A stretch of DNA of 64,000 nucleotides from Notolepis coatsorum (lineage: Eukaryota; Chordata; Actinopteri; Aulopiformes; Paralepididae), in assembly GCA_963971535.1 (NCBI GenBank), contig OZ020594.1, positions 116,843,127-116,907,126 of the forward strand. The letters run 5' to 3'. Of the stretch, positions 31,784 to 43,517 are shown one piece after another (the first letter of the stretch is position 1; every line of letters starts with the position of its first letter). Both the position numbers and the translations under genes were made by a program. Below the pieces are notes generated by a model. It was not told the origin of the DNA, searched no databases, and worked only from the letters and a program-made list of their open reading frames with translations.

Positions 31784-32938
31784 TGTTACAAAGGGTCAGA
31801 TTAAACCGAATATATATATTTATTGCTTGATATCCCTTGTATAATATTTGTATATCGTTTGATATCCCTTGTATATTCTTTGTATATATACACGGAATAT
31901 CCCTTTACCTGGGTACAAACCAGACCATAATATTCGTTCTCCTATTGGACAGCGACCCCTAGGCGCCAACGACCATACCCCCAATGGCAAGTTCAAAGGC
32001 AACGCCAAGGCATGTCTCAACATGTCCAGGTTTGCGCAGTAATACGAGACAGAACTGAGGTTGGCACTAGATAATTCACCTTACGTATAAATACGGCGCA
32101 GGTGGAAACAGCAGCATGTTCGTTCATTACTAGTAAAGCCTTCACCACGAGTCAACGACCAAGTGAAGTGAGCAACCTTGCGTCTAAATAGAGCACTTAG
32201 AACATGTGCGAATAGGATAGTAAAGTGTCATAGTTTGGTGAAGTAACGTCAAGTTCAACCTAGTTTAATGTGACGGATAGTGCACAGGAGAATCTACACC
32301 GGCGAATGCAGAACCATTTTCTGGTTGGATTATATTGCTTTGGTACCGTGACTGCTGGAGCAGAGAACCGTCTACCCCACTATCGTGTGGGATCTACCCC
32401 CGTGAGGAGGCTGGCTAGCTTTCATCCATGCTGTCGAGCATACTTGGATTATAGCTGTTGCTTTGTCTACGGATCAAGGGAGTACTGCACTGGCTCCTGT
32501 ATCTGGAGCCTCATTATTCCGCGTTGACCCAGACTTTGCACCCGAACATTCCTCTACCCTGCCGGCCTTACACCCGGAGGGAACCCCCCAGTGTCTCCAG
32601 CTGGTACTAGTGTGCCTTATGTAATTGCTATGCTACAGGTGGCGTCAGTTTAGACTCATCTTACTATTCTCATTGACTTACGCTCTTGACCTACTTTACG
32701 TGTGTTCTTCGCCTTACAAGCGCGAGTATAATTCTCAATCTGTAACTTAACGTTGCTTGCTCTGATCATAATAAATATCCTCTAAATAGAACTTTATGTG
32801 TCATTGCCGTATTCTTGTGTGGGTGTTCACCATATATATTCATGTACTGTATGGCCAGTAATTAAAGTACATAACTAAGTAGTGGTTTAATAATACCATA
32901 CTCTCAATACAGTCAGGGAATTGTACCCCTCAGTTACA
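31784..32938 (+). repeat. BEL/Pao 3' LTR
   Basis: It is about 99% identical to the 5' LTR by eye. The purine-rich AGGAGGCGGC immediately before it is the likely polypurine tract. Confidence 0.95.
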
Positions 32939-33240
32939 ATAATAGATCAGATTTATATAGCGCTTTTCCTAATGCTCAAAGACACTTTACAAAACAAACA
33001 ATATAATACAATAGTTTTAGTAGATCAAATAAAAAAATATATATAAAAAGGAGAGAGAGGAAGGAGTTCATGGGTTGAAAGCAAACCATTGGTCAATTAC
33101 CCCCAAATATGACTTTATAAACCCAGAACCTTTCAATAATAATAATTATTATTGTAACTTATTGTGTGCGTTCTGCTTCTGAAATGGATTATATATTGCT
33201 GTTAGAACAGTTAGATGCAGTTAGACGCATAGAACGCATA
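32939..33240. other. Dispersed-repeat-like spacer
   Basis: The segment TTTATATAGCGCTTTT..CAAAGACACTTTAC resembles a common teleost interspersed repeat (3' end of a retroposon). No gene is seen. Confidence 0.35.
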
Positions 33241-33247
33241 TTTACAA

Positions 33248-33326
33248 CCTCTCCTCTCCTCTCCTCTCCTCTCCTCTCCTCTCCTCTCCTCTCCTCTCCT
33301 CTCCTCTCCTCTCCTCTCCTCTCTTC
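33248..33326. repeat. (CTCCT)n pentanucleotide microsatellite
   Basis: About 15 copies of CTCCT in uninterrupted array. Confidence 0.97.
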
Positions 33327-33377
33327 TCTGCTCCACACACCTAGTTCTGAGTGCACTCAGGGTTTTAGCCACAGGGA

Positions 33378-33473
33378 CCTTTCAGAGAGAGATGACAGGT
33401 GACAGATCTGGTATTTCCAAACCTATAGGTTCAGAAATACCGGATCTGTCACCTGTCATCTCTCTCTGAAAGG
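33378..33473. repeat. Hairpin with 40-bp arms
   Basis: Positions 33378-33417 and 33434-33473 are reverse complements with a single mismatch (CTGG against CCGG) around a 16-base loop. It may be a palindromic MITE core. Confidence 0.9.
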
Positions 33474-33479
33474 AGAGAG

Positions 33480-35840
33480 CATAGGATCAGCGGCATATAC
33501 ATATCAGTATACTGCGCGACTGGTTCTTGACAAGCGTGCAGTCGTTCAGTATTGACACAGCCTACTTTGCTGGAATGATTTATTTCGCACTATACAGTAC
33601 GTATACGTATACGTCTTTATTTGTAATCAGATTAACACACACACACACATGCGATGAGCGACCCACAGGAACACACACACATGCACTGAGTCGCAAGTCG
33701 TGAGACGTGTGTGTCATTTTGAGATCAGTCGCAAATCGCTTCCTGTTGAATGGATCAGATGCCGAAGCACGGCTGTTTTACACACGCCTCATTCGCCTTA
33801 TAAGGAGATGGCGGGCGTGTCTGTATGCAAATGAATTGAGTGTTGAACGATGTGTTCGTTCAACTCGCGTCTCTGGAACCAGCCGCTTTATCGGAGATAG
33901 GATCACATTGTGTCATGTTTTGCTAGAGGAGGGCGATGTTTATTATTCCGAATAGATCTACACGGGGTTATAGCCTATAATATGTGACATTTGAAGCAGG
34001 CACCACTGCTGTTGTAATTGTCTGGTAATAGCTGTTTCAAGTGTTTATTATTGGGTTGTTGTCGCAGACTCACTGCATGTTCAATTTGCGGCTCATATGG
34101 TACTCGCTTCCTATACCCAGTTAAATCTGTCTTCATATCTCACGCCCCAAAGGCGATAGCGAGGGGGGCGTACGCGTGTAGGTCAGTGGCCAATCAGAGC
34201 GCAAAACGGGAACCCGGAAACACAACTGCGTTGGTAAAAGCATACACGCGCTGGGGATGTGCATAAAAAAAAAGTCCGGTCCAGGTTTTCCTTCTCGGGG
34301 CATGCAGTATCGTTATACCACATTGACTGGGGACACTCTGAACAGCATGGATTATGTGTTTTGGATATATAACGTTGGATCAATAAACGCGATCAATATT
34401 TGGAATGGCGATCAGGAATTGGATTTATCTTTTTGCAGGACATCAGATGTGAGGTAACCCGCCCCACCGAACCTAGAGCTAGATAAGAACCCTGTAGGCG
34501 AGCAAGCTTCATCTCTGCACACTGCCTGCACCTCCTGAGTGACTGACCAGTGGACAGTTTATATAGCTTCTCACCTGAAACGTTCATGATGACCGTTTAT
34601 GATGTCATAATGAGGACTGACATGCAGAGTAGGGGGCCCTCGAGGGCTGACAGACAGAATGTACTCAACAGCAGCGACATCAATGGATGATATGCAATGA
34701 AATTACAGTAGGAAACCCCCTTAGGGGCCCCATAACACTCATGTTTAAATAATTTCTTTTAGCAACATGGGACCCCATCACTGAGCAAAAAGCTATGATG
34801 AGTCATGTATAGTGAAATAGTCATCATCCTAGATTAAGATTACATTAGATTAACATGTAGTCTAGGCATTCCATATTAAAAGTATAACCACACCTCTATG
34901 ATAAAAACACACATGGAACAATACACCTTTAAAATGTTTATTTCACAAACACCTCTAAAGAAAATATGTTGGTTATTTTCATGCTATACGTTAAGCTATA
35001 AGCCAAACTTTATTCAAGAAAATGATATGAAAAAATATGATTGACCCAACATTAGATTACATGACTGTTACTGAAAAGCGTAATTTGAAAATCAACTATG
35101 CATGTCCATTAAGGCACATTTTGGTTTAAGCCGGTGTGTTTAACTCAGTCTTGACAGTTACTATAACTACATTAATGAAATAACTAGCTAGTTACTTAGG
35201 GGAGCTAGTGTGTGAATTCAGTAGTGGTTAACATGCCATACAAAGTGAGTTTTAGCCAGCAGTTTGCTGTTGTTTTTATTATAACCCAGTGGTAACTTTC
35301 TGTTGAGAATAATTGTCCAGGCGGTCTATAAAAAGAAGTCGAACTGCCTCATTCTTCACTGATCGCCACAGTATGTTTTCAGCAATGGGATTGGGAATGA
35401 GTATTTTAAACATCATGGTTTCATCATTGGCAGCAATTTATTTTGTCTTTGACTTTAAAATACAGTTAAACTAACTTACTCTAACCTAAATGATACATTG
35501 AAAAATAGAGACAGTGCAGATCGAGAAACATCAAAATGTTCGCTAGATATTAGCCCATCGGTCCCTTGCAAAAGAAATTATTTGCTAATGGCCATATAAT
35601 GTGTTTTGAATATAACCAGGGTTTAACTATTTGGCAACACCCCTAGACTGTCGTCATCATGGCACCCACTTTGGGAAAGCCTGCCCTAGTAAGCTGCATC
35701 ACATTTTATCCACTAACGAAGCACTCATTAAGACACGTTATTTAATTTTCTTGCTATATTTTCCCATGTGAAGGGCAGCCAATAGGGCACGTCCTCTCAT
35801 TTTCACCACTCAATAGGGCACTTTAGCATGACGTTTTTCA
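33480..35840. other. Unassigned region, with a TTAA-family core at 34360-34450
   Basis: No gene can be supported. Bases about 34360-34450 share the TGGAATGGCGATCAG-containing core of the TTAA elements at 18936, 45472 and 61678, so an old copy of that family lies here, but its ends were not found. Short (CA)n runs occur near 33630-33680. The remainder to 35840 is ordinary AT-rich sequence. Confidence 0.4.
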
Positions 35841-35844
35841 TTGA

Positions 35845-36890
35845 TTATGCCAATAAAAACAGATGCCTTTGCCTGTGTCTCAGTTCTTTGGTCACCTTAT
35901 TTCTTAGGGTTGTAAACCTACATTTGTTGTGTTCCATGTTGGACTCAAGGGCCATTTTTAGGGCATGATCTCTTTCTTTAATTGACTTTCTTATATTTTC
36001 ATTTATCCAAGGGAGGGTGCTCTTTTGGACACATTTGGATTTTATTTCTTTAAGAAAGCTGTCCATTGTAGATTTGATAGTGGAGAGGAACAGGTGACAG
36101 TCAGTTTCTACATCAGTCACTGATAGTATATCACTCCAGTCAATTCCATGTATTGCTGATTCAAAGTGACCTTGGTCAGCCTTAGGGATTCTGAGGTAGG
36201 TCTTCTTCTTGGTGGTAGTCAGATTAAATCCATTCTTAGACAGTTTTCTAGATACAAGCGTTAAGGTCAGATAGGCCAGTGACTAAATGTAATGATTTAG
36301 TAATCCTCTCTGGCTTGTTACTAAACACTAGGTTGATTTGGGTCTTATCCTAGTTGGCCCTTTAATCATCTGAACAAAATCTAATTTCATTGTAAAATGT
36401 TTGAGGGCTTTTCTACCACGTTTATCTTCCCAGTTAATGTTGAAATCTCCCATCAAAAGTACTTCTTTGTCAAAGTTGCACTCTCTAAGTATGGTGTTCA
36501 GCTGGTCAGAAACTATAGCTTTGGAGTCTGGTGGTCGGTACAGCCCTAGGAGGGTAAAGGACATTTGAGGAGACACATTCCTTATCTGAAAAGTGGATCT
36601 GGGTACAGTGGATGTTATCTTTAACATAAAACATCACACCTCCCCATCTCCCTTCAGGTCGCTCTAAATATATTATAGCCAGGTACAGTCAGAGCAGCAG
36701 CTGGGGAGTTATCATGAAGCCAGGTTTCAGAGATAAATAAATAATCCAAATGTGATTCTAAGAGTAGTTGTTTAATCTGTTCACTTTTAGCGGTGATACT
36801 GCGTATGTTTAGGTGTCCCCCTGGAAGGCCTTCAGGCTTGGCATGGGGGTCCCTGACCACTCTGGCATGATTAACAGACTAATCTTTAAC
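35845..36890 (-). pseudogene. LINE ORF2 endonuclease region, reverse, broken
   Basis: Minus-strand frames at 36860-36654 ('GGHLNIRSI', 'FISETWLHD'), 36627-36328 ('LLGLYRPP', 'LLMGDFNINWEDKRG') and 36120-35845 ('LPWINENIRKSIKERD') are successive parts of an APE-type LINE endonuclease and the linker before RT. They are separated by frameshifts and stops. The family may be the one whose RT remains at 42553-43517. Confidence 0.75.
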
Positions 36891-36899
36891 GTTTTTTAA

Positions 36900-38227
36900 T
36901 TGCTTCTTCATATTGACAAAATATAATAAAAAACAATCTGGACATCCTGCAAAAATTGGTCCCAGCTTTTACTTGTGAAAATGTCTCAGAAACCCCTCTT
37001 TATCATCAATGTATATAGATACACCATAAACTCTCTTAATGCCCCATATCTCTAGTTTCAGAGTAAAGGTTCATTTTATAAATATATATATACAGCTCAT
37101 GTATCTCCATTACATGAAGGTGGAGGTAGATGTGATCTAAATAACTATGGACCAAACTGTCCTGTCTAGCAAGGAAAAAAAGCTGTACCTTTTGGAATAT
37201 TTTTTATACTTTATATATTTCCAATAAAATATCTTGACATTTCAGTTCTGAAAACACACTGTAATAATTATACACTGTTCAATAACCTTTTTCTAAACTG
37301 TGGCTGTTATTAAATGTTGATTCAATGTAATTTCTAAGACGACCCTTCAAGGTTGAACCGTTTTAACATTATTTTCCAAAAAGATTTACCTGATTTTAGA
37401 TTTTTTTTCTACTGGATTCTACTTTTGCTTCATGTATTTTTAGTCTAAATTTTTTTTACCTAGAGCAATCTTTTCAATTGAATGTACATGTTTGACCTTG
37501 TAACAAGGGATTGTTTATAAAAAATAAGAGACAAAAGTGATTTGATTCATTTCTCAGTGACTCATCAGGATAAAAAAACAATGACAATGAAGTTTTGAAT
37601 TCTCACATTTTACAGTTTAGTCATTTAGCTAAGGGTCAGTGGCATTGTTCATCAAATAATATCAAGTATAGTAGACATATTAGCAAGATGGATAGTAGTA
37701 CAATATTTAATTTCTTTATTATTTCAGATTGTTTGAAGGCGTTTCTAAACTTCAACAACAGCAGAACATTTTCTAAAAATGTTGCATTCAGAAGATTAAG
37801 CCTTTCATACAAAGTAGGTTAAAATGTAATATTTCATTTTCATACTTCGGAGTTAGTTACTTCTAAGACATCAATTCACACCTTCCCACTTATCTTGACG
37901 CTTACAATTCATCCATATTATTAGCTAATCATACATTCTAATGAGAATGTTTCAGAGTTGGGATCAATTCACTTTTTAATTCAAGATTTTATTTAAAATA
38001 TTGTACAATTCTGTCATGAAAAGGTTTTACTAGCCAACCTAATGACAAGTAAATGTGAATAGATGTTCCATCGTCAGAAAGTAAACAATAATTTTTTTTA
38101 TTTTAATTGATTGAATTGAAAGTGGATTCCAACCCTATAACGTTTTGATAGGTTCATCAATGCTACAGCCATTACTCGTCAATATACACACAATAACGAC
38201 AAAATAGTTAGTAACAAGCAGTTAGAT
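36900..38227. other. AT-rich region without recognised features
   Basis: The strongly AT-rich sequence has only one marginal open frame (37595-37822, 75 codons) without recognisable similarity. Confidence 0.35.
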
Positions 38228-39161
38228 CAGACCTGGGCATTGTACGATCCGGCCCGCGGGATGATTCTGACCGGCCCGCGAAAGATTACATGATAATAAA
38301 AAAAAATAAAAAAAAAATAAAAAAATTTTTTTTTATTTAATATTTTTTTTTTTTTTTTTTTTTTTACTTTTTTTTTTTCATGTCAACGTTCACACGCACA
38401 GTATACGCTTAGGAGACATGCTCAGAAGATGTTGGTTCTCTTTGGATCCACCTACATACAGTATGTGAACAGACATTCTCAGTCATGACGTTTACCAAGT
38501 CCAGGTACAGATCCTCTCTCACTGATGAACATCTGGCAGCTGTGCTTCGCATCTCCACCTCAGACATGCAACCTGACTTTGATGGACTTGTTAAAGCTCA
38601 ACAGAGACTGGATTTCTCACACTGAATGAAAAAAAAGAACTGAAGAACACTAAAATGTGGAAATATAACAAGTGAAATGGGACACTTGATCTTTTTTTTT
38701 TCTTTTTTTTGCACAGTTCTGAAAACATTAAATGTTTAATATAGGCATGTAAAGTAAAAAAGGCTACAAAACTGGGACACTTTTCTTTACACAGTTCAGT
38801 GACATGTTTTGTTTATTTTTGCTATAAGATGATGTGATGTCTTTAGAAAGCTAAGAAAATCCTTGTTTCAATAGTATATGAAACTCAAAATGCCCTTTGT
38901 TATTAATGTTTCACATTTTGTTTATCATTTTGGAAATAAATTCTATTTGAATAAATGATATTTTTGAAAGCTAACCTCACCTTTTAATTGCCAAATAATA
39001 ACATACACTCTTACCAGGGGTCAAAACAATGCCATTTACTGCTTTTTATATAGAAATAAAATGTATATTATGCATAATTGAGTTTGGAATTTTGGCCCGG
39101 CCCCCCAACATATTTTCAGTTGCTCATTCGGCCCCCCGGGAAAAATAATTGCCCACCCCTG
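38228..39161 (+). mobile_element. Charlie-like hAT element with 8-bp TSD
   Basis: It starts CAGACCTGGGCA and ends TGCCCACCCCTG, flanked on both sides by AGTTAGAT (38220-38227 and 39162-39169). The interior keeps only the C-terminal transposase segment at about 38457-38625 and long A/T runs. The element is an internal-deletion derivative. Confidence 0.9.
38457..38625 (+). pseudogene. hAT transposase dimerisation-domain remnant
   Basis: Translation in one frame reads 'CEQTFSVMTFTKSRYRSSL', 'TDEHLAAVLRIST' and then 'FDGLVKAQQRLDFSH' before a stop. This matches the C-terminal hAT dimerisation region of Charlie/GTF2IRD2-type proteins (a CExxFSxM motif, then KSxYRSxLTDEHL). The catalytic region is absent. 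Confidence 0.75.
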
Positions 39162-39169
39162 AGTTAGAT

Positions 39170-39592
39170 GGTAGAAACACCACTAAAGATGATAAATTCA
39201 TATAAAGGAACATCCATTCCTTTAATAGAATACAAATGAAGACAATACATGGAACATTACTCTAAAATAAACACTTATTCCTGTGAAAGTAAAAAACATG
39301 TCATACTAGGAATGTTGACAATATGTGTGACATTAGTTCAATACATCACTAGTGTCCACATACAAATATAGAAGTCAACACCAGAAGCAGTTCCCCCTCC
39401 AGTGTGTACACACCATTAGCGTTAGCCACGCTTCTAGGCCTCTTTTCTTTTGGAAAGAATGATATAAAAAAATAAAAAATAAAATTAATACGTTTTTTTT
39501 TAAATTATATTCGACTAAGAGGATGGCCAGTCGACTACGGCTCCTTTCGACCGATTAGTCGACTAATCGATTAATAGGGGTCAGCCCTAGTA
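39170..39592. other. Spacer ending in a hAT-like terminus
   Basis: No gene is seen. The segment 39505-39592 is rich in GTCGAC/ATTAGTCGAC motifs and ends CAGCCCTAG, a hAT-like end that abuts the LINE sequence starting at 39593. The partner end was not found. Confidence 0.45.
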
Positions 39593-39970
39593 TCTTGTAG
39601 ACCAGGCCCATTGCAAGTTGCTGTACTCTGTCGTCTACTCTAAGCCATCCTAGGTTGTCAAACTGGGCAGGGGTGAGGTGGGTTTTAGGGGTGAGGTCAA
39701 GTAGTAGTCTGACCAGTTTGTTTTGAGATGTTTGTAATCTTGTTTTTAGTGCCTTTGAGGTGCTTTGGTACCATGAGGTGCAAGCATAGTCGTAGTACCC
39801 TTGAATGAGTGCTCCTGCCAAGAGTCTTCACTGTATTCTTGGAGATCCGGTACAAGAATCTTGTTCGTTGGTTGACCTTTTTGATTGATTGCATTGGTTT
39901 GTCACAGGAAATATTTGCCTCTAGGATGGAACCCAGGTATGTAATTTCATCTTTCCTTGTGACAATATTG
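39593..39970 (-). mobile_element. (ATCA)n-tailed LINE ORF2 fragment, reverse
   Basis: Minus-strand frames (39894-39697 and 39821-39555) encode the same 'GYYDYACTSWYQSTSKALKT' and 'NLGWLRVDDRVQQLAMG' segment as the copy at 2918-5760, with one frameshift. It ends abruptly at the hAT-like terminus at 39592, in the codons that follow 'GLVYKI'. This copy confirms how the interrupted copy at 2918 read before its hAT insertions. Confidence 0.8.
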
Positions 39971-39974
39971 TCCC

Positions 39975-40560
39975 CCTGGTAGACTGGTAGTTGATGATAA
40001 TAAATATTTCACTACATTAGCAAAAATATTGTAACATCATTAAGTCTGCTATAAGCTTTTCTCCCTCTCGTGTGTGTGCACATACATTTACTATATGCTA
40101 CTCTTTTTCACATGGATTAGGCTAATTAGCTTTAACAATCCTGATTCCTGAGCCTATTTTATTCAAAAGGGAGATATTGATGTAAATATGTATATAGCCT
40201 ATTTATAAAAAATACATTTGAATCGTATCTCCTGTGCTGGCACAAGCACTACCATAGCACACAATACATATAATAATTCATGGAAATATACTAAAAAGCT
40301 ATTTATGGCCGGTAATAATCTCTCTGGCTGGTATTTTTTTTTTTTTTATATATTTTTTTTTATCTAAAGCTAAAAAGGATGAGGATACTCATTAAACATT
40401 TTTAAATATTCAATTGAAATAGATTTGTATGGTAAATTAATGGTTAATCAACTAATCGATAAAATAATCAACTGATTAATCGATAACAAAATAGTCGTTA
40501 GTGACAGCCCTAATTATGAGTGGAACTCTTCTAACACTGGCTACAGCTGTAGGGATGTTC
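39975..40560. other. AT-rich spacer with hAT-like end at 40512
   Basis: Contains T-rich runs and, at about 40445-40512, an AATCGAT-rich segment ending GACAGCCCTAA, a hAT-like end. No gene is seen. It lies downstream of the zinc-finger exon. Confidence 0.4.
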
Positions 40561-40564
40561 TCCT

Positions 40565-41502
40565 CTAAGAATGGGCAGGTGAATTGACAGGTTTGACATT
40601 TCCCTGAATCTTCTCTCCCAAGTGAATTTTCTCATGTTTTCTGAAATATGCTAATGACCTGAATCTCTTATCACACAAACTACAATGATGTGGCTTCTCT
40701 CCTGTGTGAATTATCTGGTGCGATTTCAGATGAGACAGTTGACTAAAGCTCTTCTCACACTGGTCACAGGAGTAGGGCTTCTCTCCCGTGTGAATTCTCT
40801 GGTGTAATTTCAGACTATGCCGATGAATAAAGCTCTTCCCACACTGGCCACAGGAGTAGGGCTTCTCTCCTGTGTGAATCATCTGGTGTTTTTGCAGATC
40901 ACGCAGTTGCCTAAAGCTCTTTCCACACTGGTCACAGGAGTAGGGCTTTTCTCCTGTGTGAATTCTCTGGTGTCTTTTCAGATTAGACAGTTGACCAAAG
41001 CTCCTCTCACACTTGTCACAAAAGTAGGGATTCCATCCTGTGTGAATTATCTGGTGTCTTTGCAGATCACCCAGTAGCCTAAAGCTCTTCTCACACTTGT
41101 CACAGAAGTAGGGCTTCTCTCCTGTGTGAATTCTCTGGTGTAATTTCAGATGAGACAGTTGACTAAAGCTCTTCTTACACTGGTCACAAGAGTAGGGCTT
41201 CTCTCCTGTGTGAATTCTCTGGTGTAATTTCAGACTATGCAGTTGACTAAAGCTCTTCCCACACTGGTGACATGAGTAGGGTTTTTCTCCTGTGTGAATT
41301 CTCTGGTGTGATTTCAGATTACCCAGTTGTCTAAAGCTCTTCCCACACTGGTCACAGAAGTAGGGTTTTTCTCCTGTGTGAATGCGTTGGTGTTTATCGA
41401 GATTCATCTTTGAACTGAAGCTTTTTCCACACTGGTCACAGCAGAGACCTTTTCTTCCATCCAAGCCTCTTGGTTTCTTCCCAGGCCTGACAGGACAGCT
41501 CT
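40565..41502 (-). CDS. C2H2 zinc-finger protein, terminal exon
   Basis: The minus-strand frame encodes ten consecutive C2H2 fingers (CxxC-x12-HxxxH) joined by TGEKPY-type linkers, from CDQCGKSF after residue 8 to CSLCDKRF near the end, then a 20-residue basic tail and a TAG at 40565-40567. Nine of the ten linkers are canonical or close; one reads TGWNP. The apparent start at 41464 is TTG, not ATG. The frame stays open upstream to 41502, where CCATCCAG reads as a 3' splice acceptor, so this is most likely the last exon of a multi-exon gene. The product would be a nuclear DNA-binding factor. Fingers are intact, which suggests it is functional or recently so. The upstream exon is not in view. 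All flanks are transposon-derived. Confidence 0.85.
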
Positions 41503-41611
41503 CTGGATGGAGAAGAGTGTGAGAGGAAGGAGAGATTTAGTGATTTTATTCAGCTTTAATTTCCATGTAAGAGGTTTATAATGGTACGTAGCTGGGTTTT
41601 ATAGTTTAACC

Positions 41612-42540
41612 TCTTATGCCAGACGGATCCGGTACTGGTCCCAAAATGACATAACGTAAAAAATCAATCACTAGACAGCATGACATAATGTTGCATTTTT
41701 TTTCTTCAAATGTATCCAAGAGTAAAGACCATAATCCTGTCAAAACAGCCGTCAGTGTATATTTTCAACAATACGTTTGTTTACCAATAGGGTAAAGTGT
41801 TATGAGTGAGATTTTAGTTTATGGAATGCGTTTATAATTTAGCGAATATCCGCCATTTTTAATGAACTAAACTTTAAAATTAGAAAGTTCCGAAAAACTA
41901 CCTTTCCCAGCCGATTCCAGCTTCCTGCAAGCAAATCACTTCTGTATGATTTTTTTTTATTTCTCTTATTTCTCTGGATTCTCCATCACAAAACTGAACG
42001 TTATTGGCATAGATTGAAGCACAGTTAGTGTGTCTACCTTCTGTGAACGTTTAGCAACAATCCCTGTTGCCATCCAATCCAAAATGGCGGAGCTATATCC
42101 ATTATAAGAATGGAACTGTAGGGGGTGCTCCAGTAGCACACCATGTTACCGCGCTGCGTCGCGGAACTCCGTGCTGCGTCACGGATCTGGTTGACTCCGA
42201 GTTCGATTCCCAGACTCGCCGTCATTTGCCGAATGTCTCCCCCTGCTCTCTCTCCCGTTTCACCCTACAACTGTCGGTCATGCTTGACCAGGAAAGCGAT
42301 AAACGCTAAAAAATAAAGTTAAAAACAAAACAAAAAATGGAACTGTACATACAGTAGATTTCATTCTCGGTTCTTCCTGCACACCTGGTGATACTAAATC
42401 CAAATTGAACTCTGGCATTGGAAAAAGTAGATTTGGCCCGATCCATAGATGTGCAAGTTGGCTATAATAAGGTAATTTATAGGCCTGATATTCTATAATA
42501 ATATTTCAAATTGCATTTGTCCGGATGGCAGAATTCAGTA
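41612..42540. mobile_element. TTAA-family element B, hosting a SINE
   Basis: It begins at TTAACCTCTTATGCC (41612) and is homologous, in inverted orientation, to 48790-49485, which ends CTTAAGAGGTTAA. Shared blocks include GGTCTTTACTCTTGG and ATCTATGGATCGGGCCAAAT. The far end near 42540 merges into LINE sequence. No transposase is present. A SINE sits at 42121-42335. Confidence 0.65.
42121..42335 (+). mobile_element. tRNA-derived SINE with 12-bp TSD
   Basis: The 215-bp element is flanked by AATGGAACTGTA (42109-42120 and 42336-42347). It has a tRNA-like head with a B-box-like GAGTTCGATTCCCAG, then TCTCCCCCTGCTCTCTCTCC and an A-rich tail. The body resembles AFC-type SINEs of fish. It is not a functional tRNA. 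Confidence 0.8.
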
Positions 42541-42552
42541 CTGTATCTGCAA

Positions 42553-43517
42553 AAGGCGTTTGACACAGTCAACCACTCCATCCTACTAGAAAAATTTCGA
42601 GCGATAGGCTTTGATAGCAAGTCAGCCAAATGGGTCAAGTCCTACCTGGAGGAAAGAGAACAGGTGGTAGACATCAATGGCACCTTGTCCTAGTCCCTTC
42701 CAGTGACATGTGGGGTCCCCCAGGGAAGTCTGAGCAGTGAAATGAAAAAGATCTGCTCTTGGCTCAGTGACAATAAATTGTCTCTACATCTGGGAAAAAC
42801 GGAGGCCATACTCTTTGGGTCAAACACCAACCTAAATAAATCCCAGGGTTTTAATATTAGAGTAGGTGAAAACATTATTGAGGATAAAGAGGAGATCACC
42901 TACCTGGGCTTTATTTTAAATAACAAACTTTCTAACGAAAAAAATGGCACAAAAAGTTATTACTAAGGTCAATCAAAAAACCTAATTTCTATTTAGAATT
43001 TCATCGTTCATAAATAGGAACGCTCTGAGGACCCTAGCTGGAGCCCTCATCCAATGTCACTTTGACTATGCTTGCACTTCATGGTACAGCAACATATCCA
43101 AACAAATGAAGACAAAGCTCCAGACCTCCCAAAACAAACTAGTGAGACTCCTGCACAACCTTCACTTTAGGACTCACCTAACGCCAGCCCACTTTAGCAG
43201 TCTGCGATGGCTTAGGGTTGAGGAAAGGGTACACCAGCTTAAAATGCTACTGGTTTTTAAAGTACTGAAAGAAACGGTCCCCAAGTACCTAGTAAATTAT
43301 TTTAATAAAGTAGGAGATGTCCACAAACACACCACAAGAGGAATCCCCACGGACCTGGTCCCGCCGAGAGTCAGGACATGCATAGGGAAAGATGCATTTT
43401 TTTACTCAGCTACGGTAATGTGGAATGGCCTGCCAACATTCATAAAACTCCTGAACTCCCCTCTCGGATTTAAATCCGCCCTAAAAACATGGCTAAGCAG
43501 CAACTCAAATTGGTCTT
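42553..43517 (+). pseudogene. LINE RT fragment with internal deletion
   Basis: Frames at 42553-42690 ('FDTVNHSILLEKFRAIGF'), 42703-42966 ('CGVPQGS' joined directly to 'LSSEMKKICSWLSDNKLSL') and 43106-43519 ('LQTSQNKLVRLLHNLHFRTH') are successive parts of ORF2. The catalytic FADD/YADD segment expected between PQGS and the SSEMKKI helix is missing, and frameshifts separate the pieces. Confidence 0.85.

Larger units (their letters stand above)
26871..32938 (+). mobile_element. BEL/Pao LTR retrotransposon lacking RT and integrase
   Basis: The two LTRs (26871-28025 and 31784-32938) are each 1155 bp, begin TGTTACA, end GTTACA and differ at about eleven positions. AATAAT flanks both sides, although this lies in AAT-repeat DNA and the true duplication length is uncertain. 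A perfect 17-base tRNA-Tyr primer site follows the 5' LTR. The single ORF encodes Gag and protease only, and the 3' LTR begins about 100 bp after its stop. Confidence 0.93.

Noticed and set aside
42121-42335. Possible tRNA gene
   Set aside because: The tRNA-like head is part of a SINE with A-rich tail and 12-bp target duplication.
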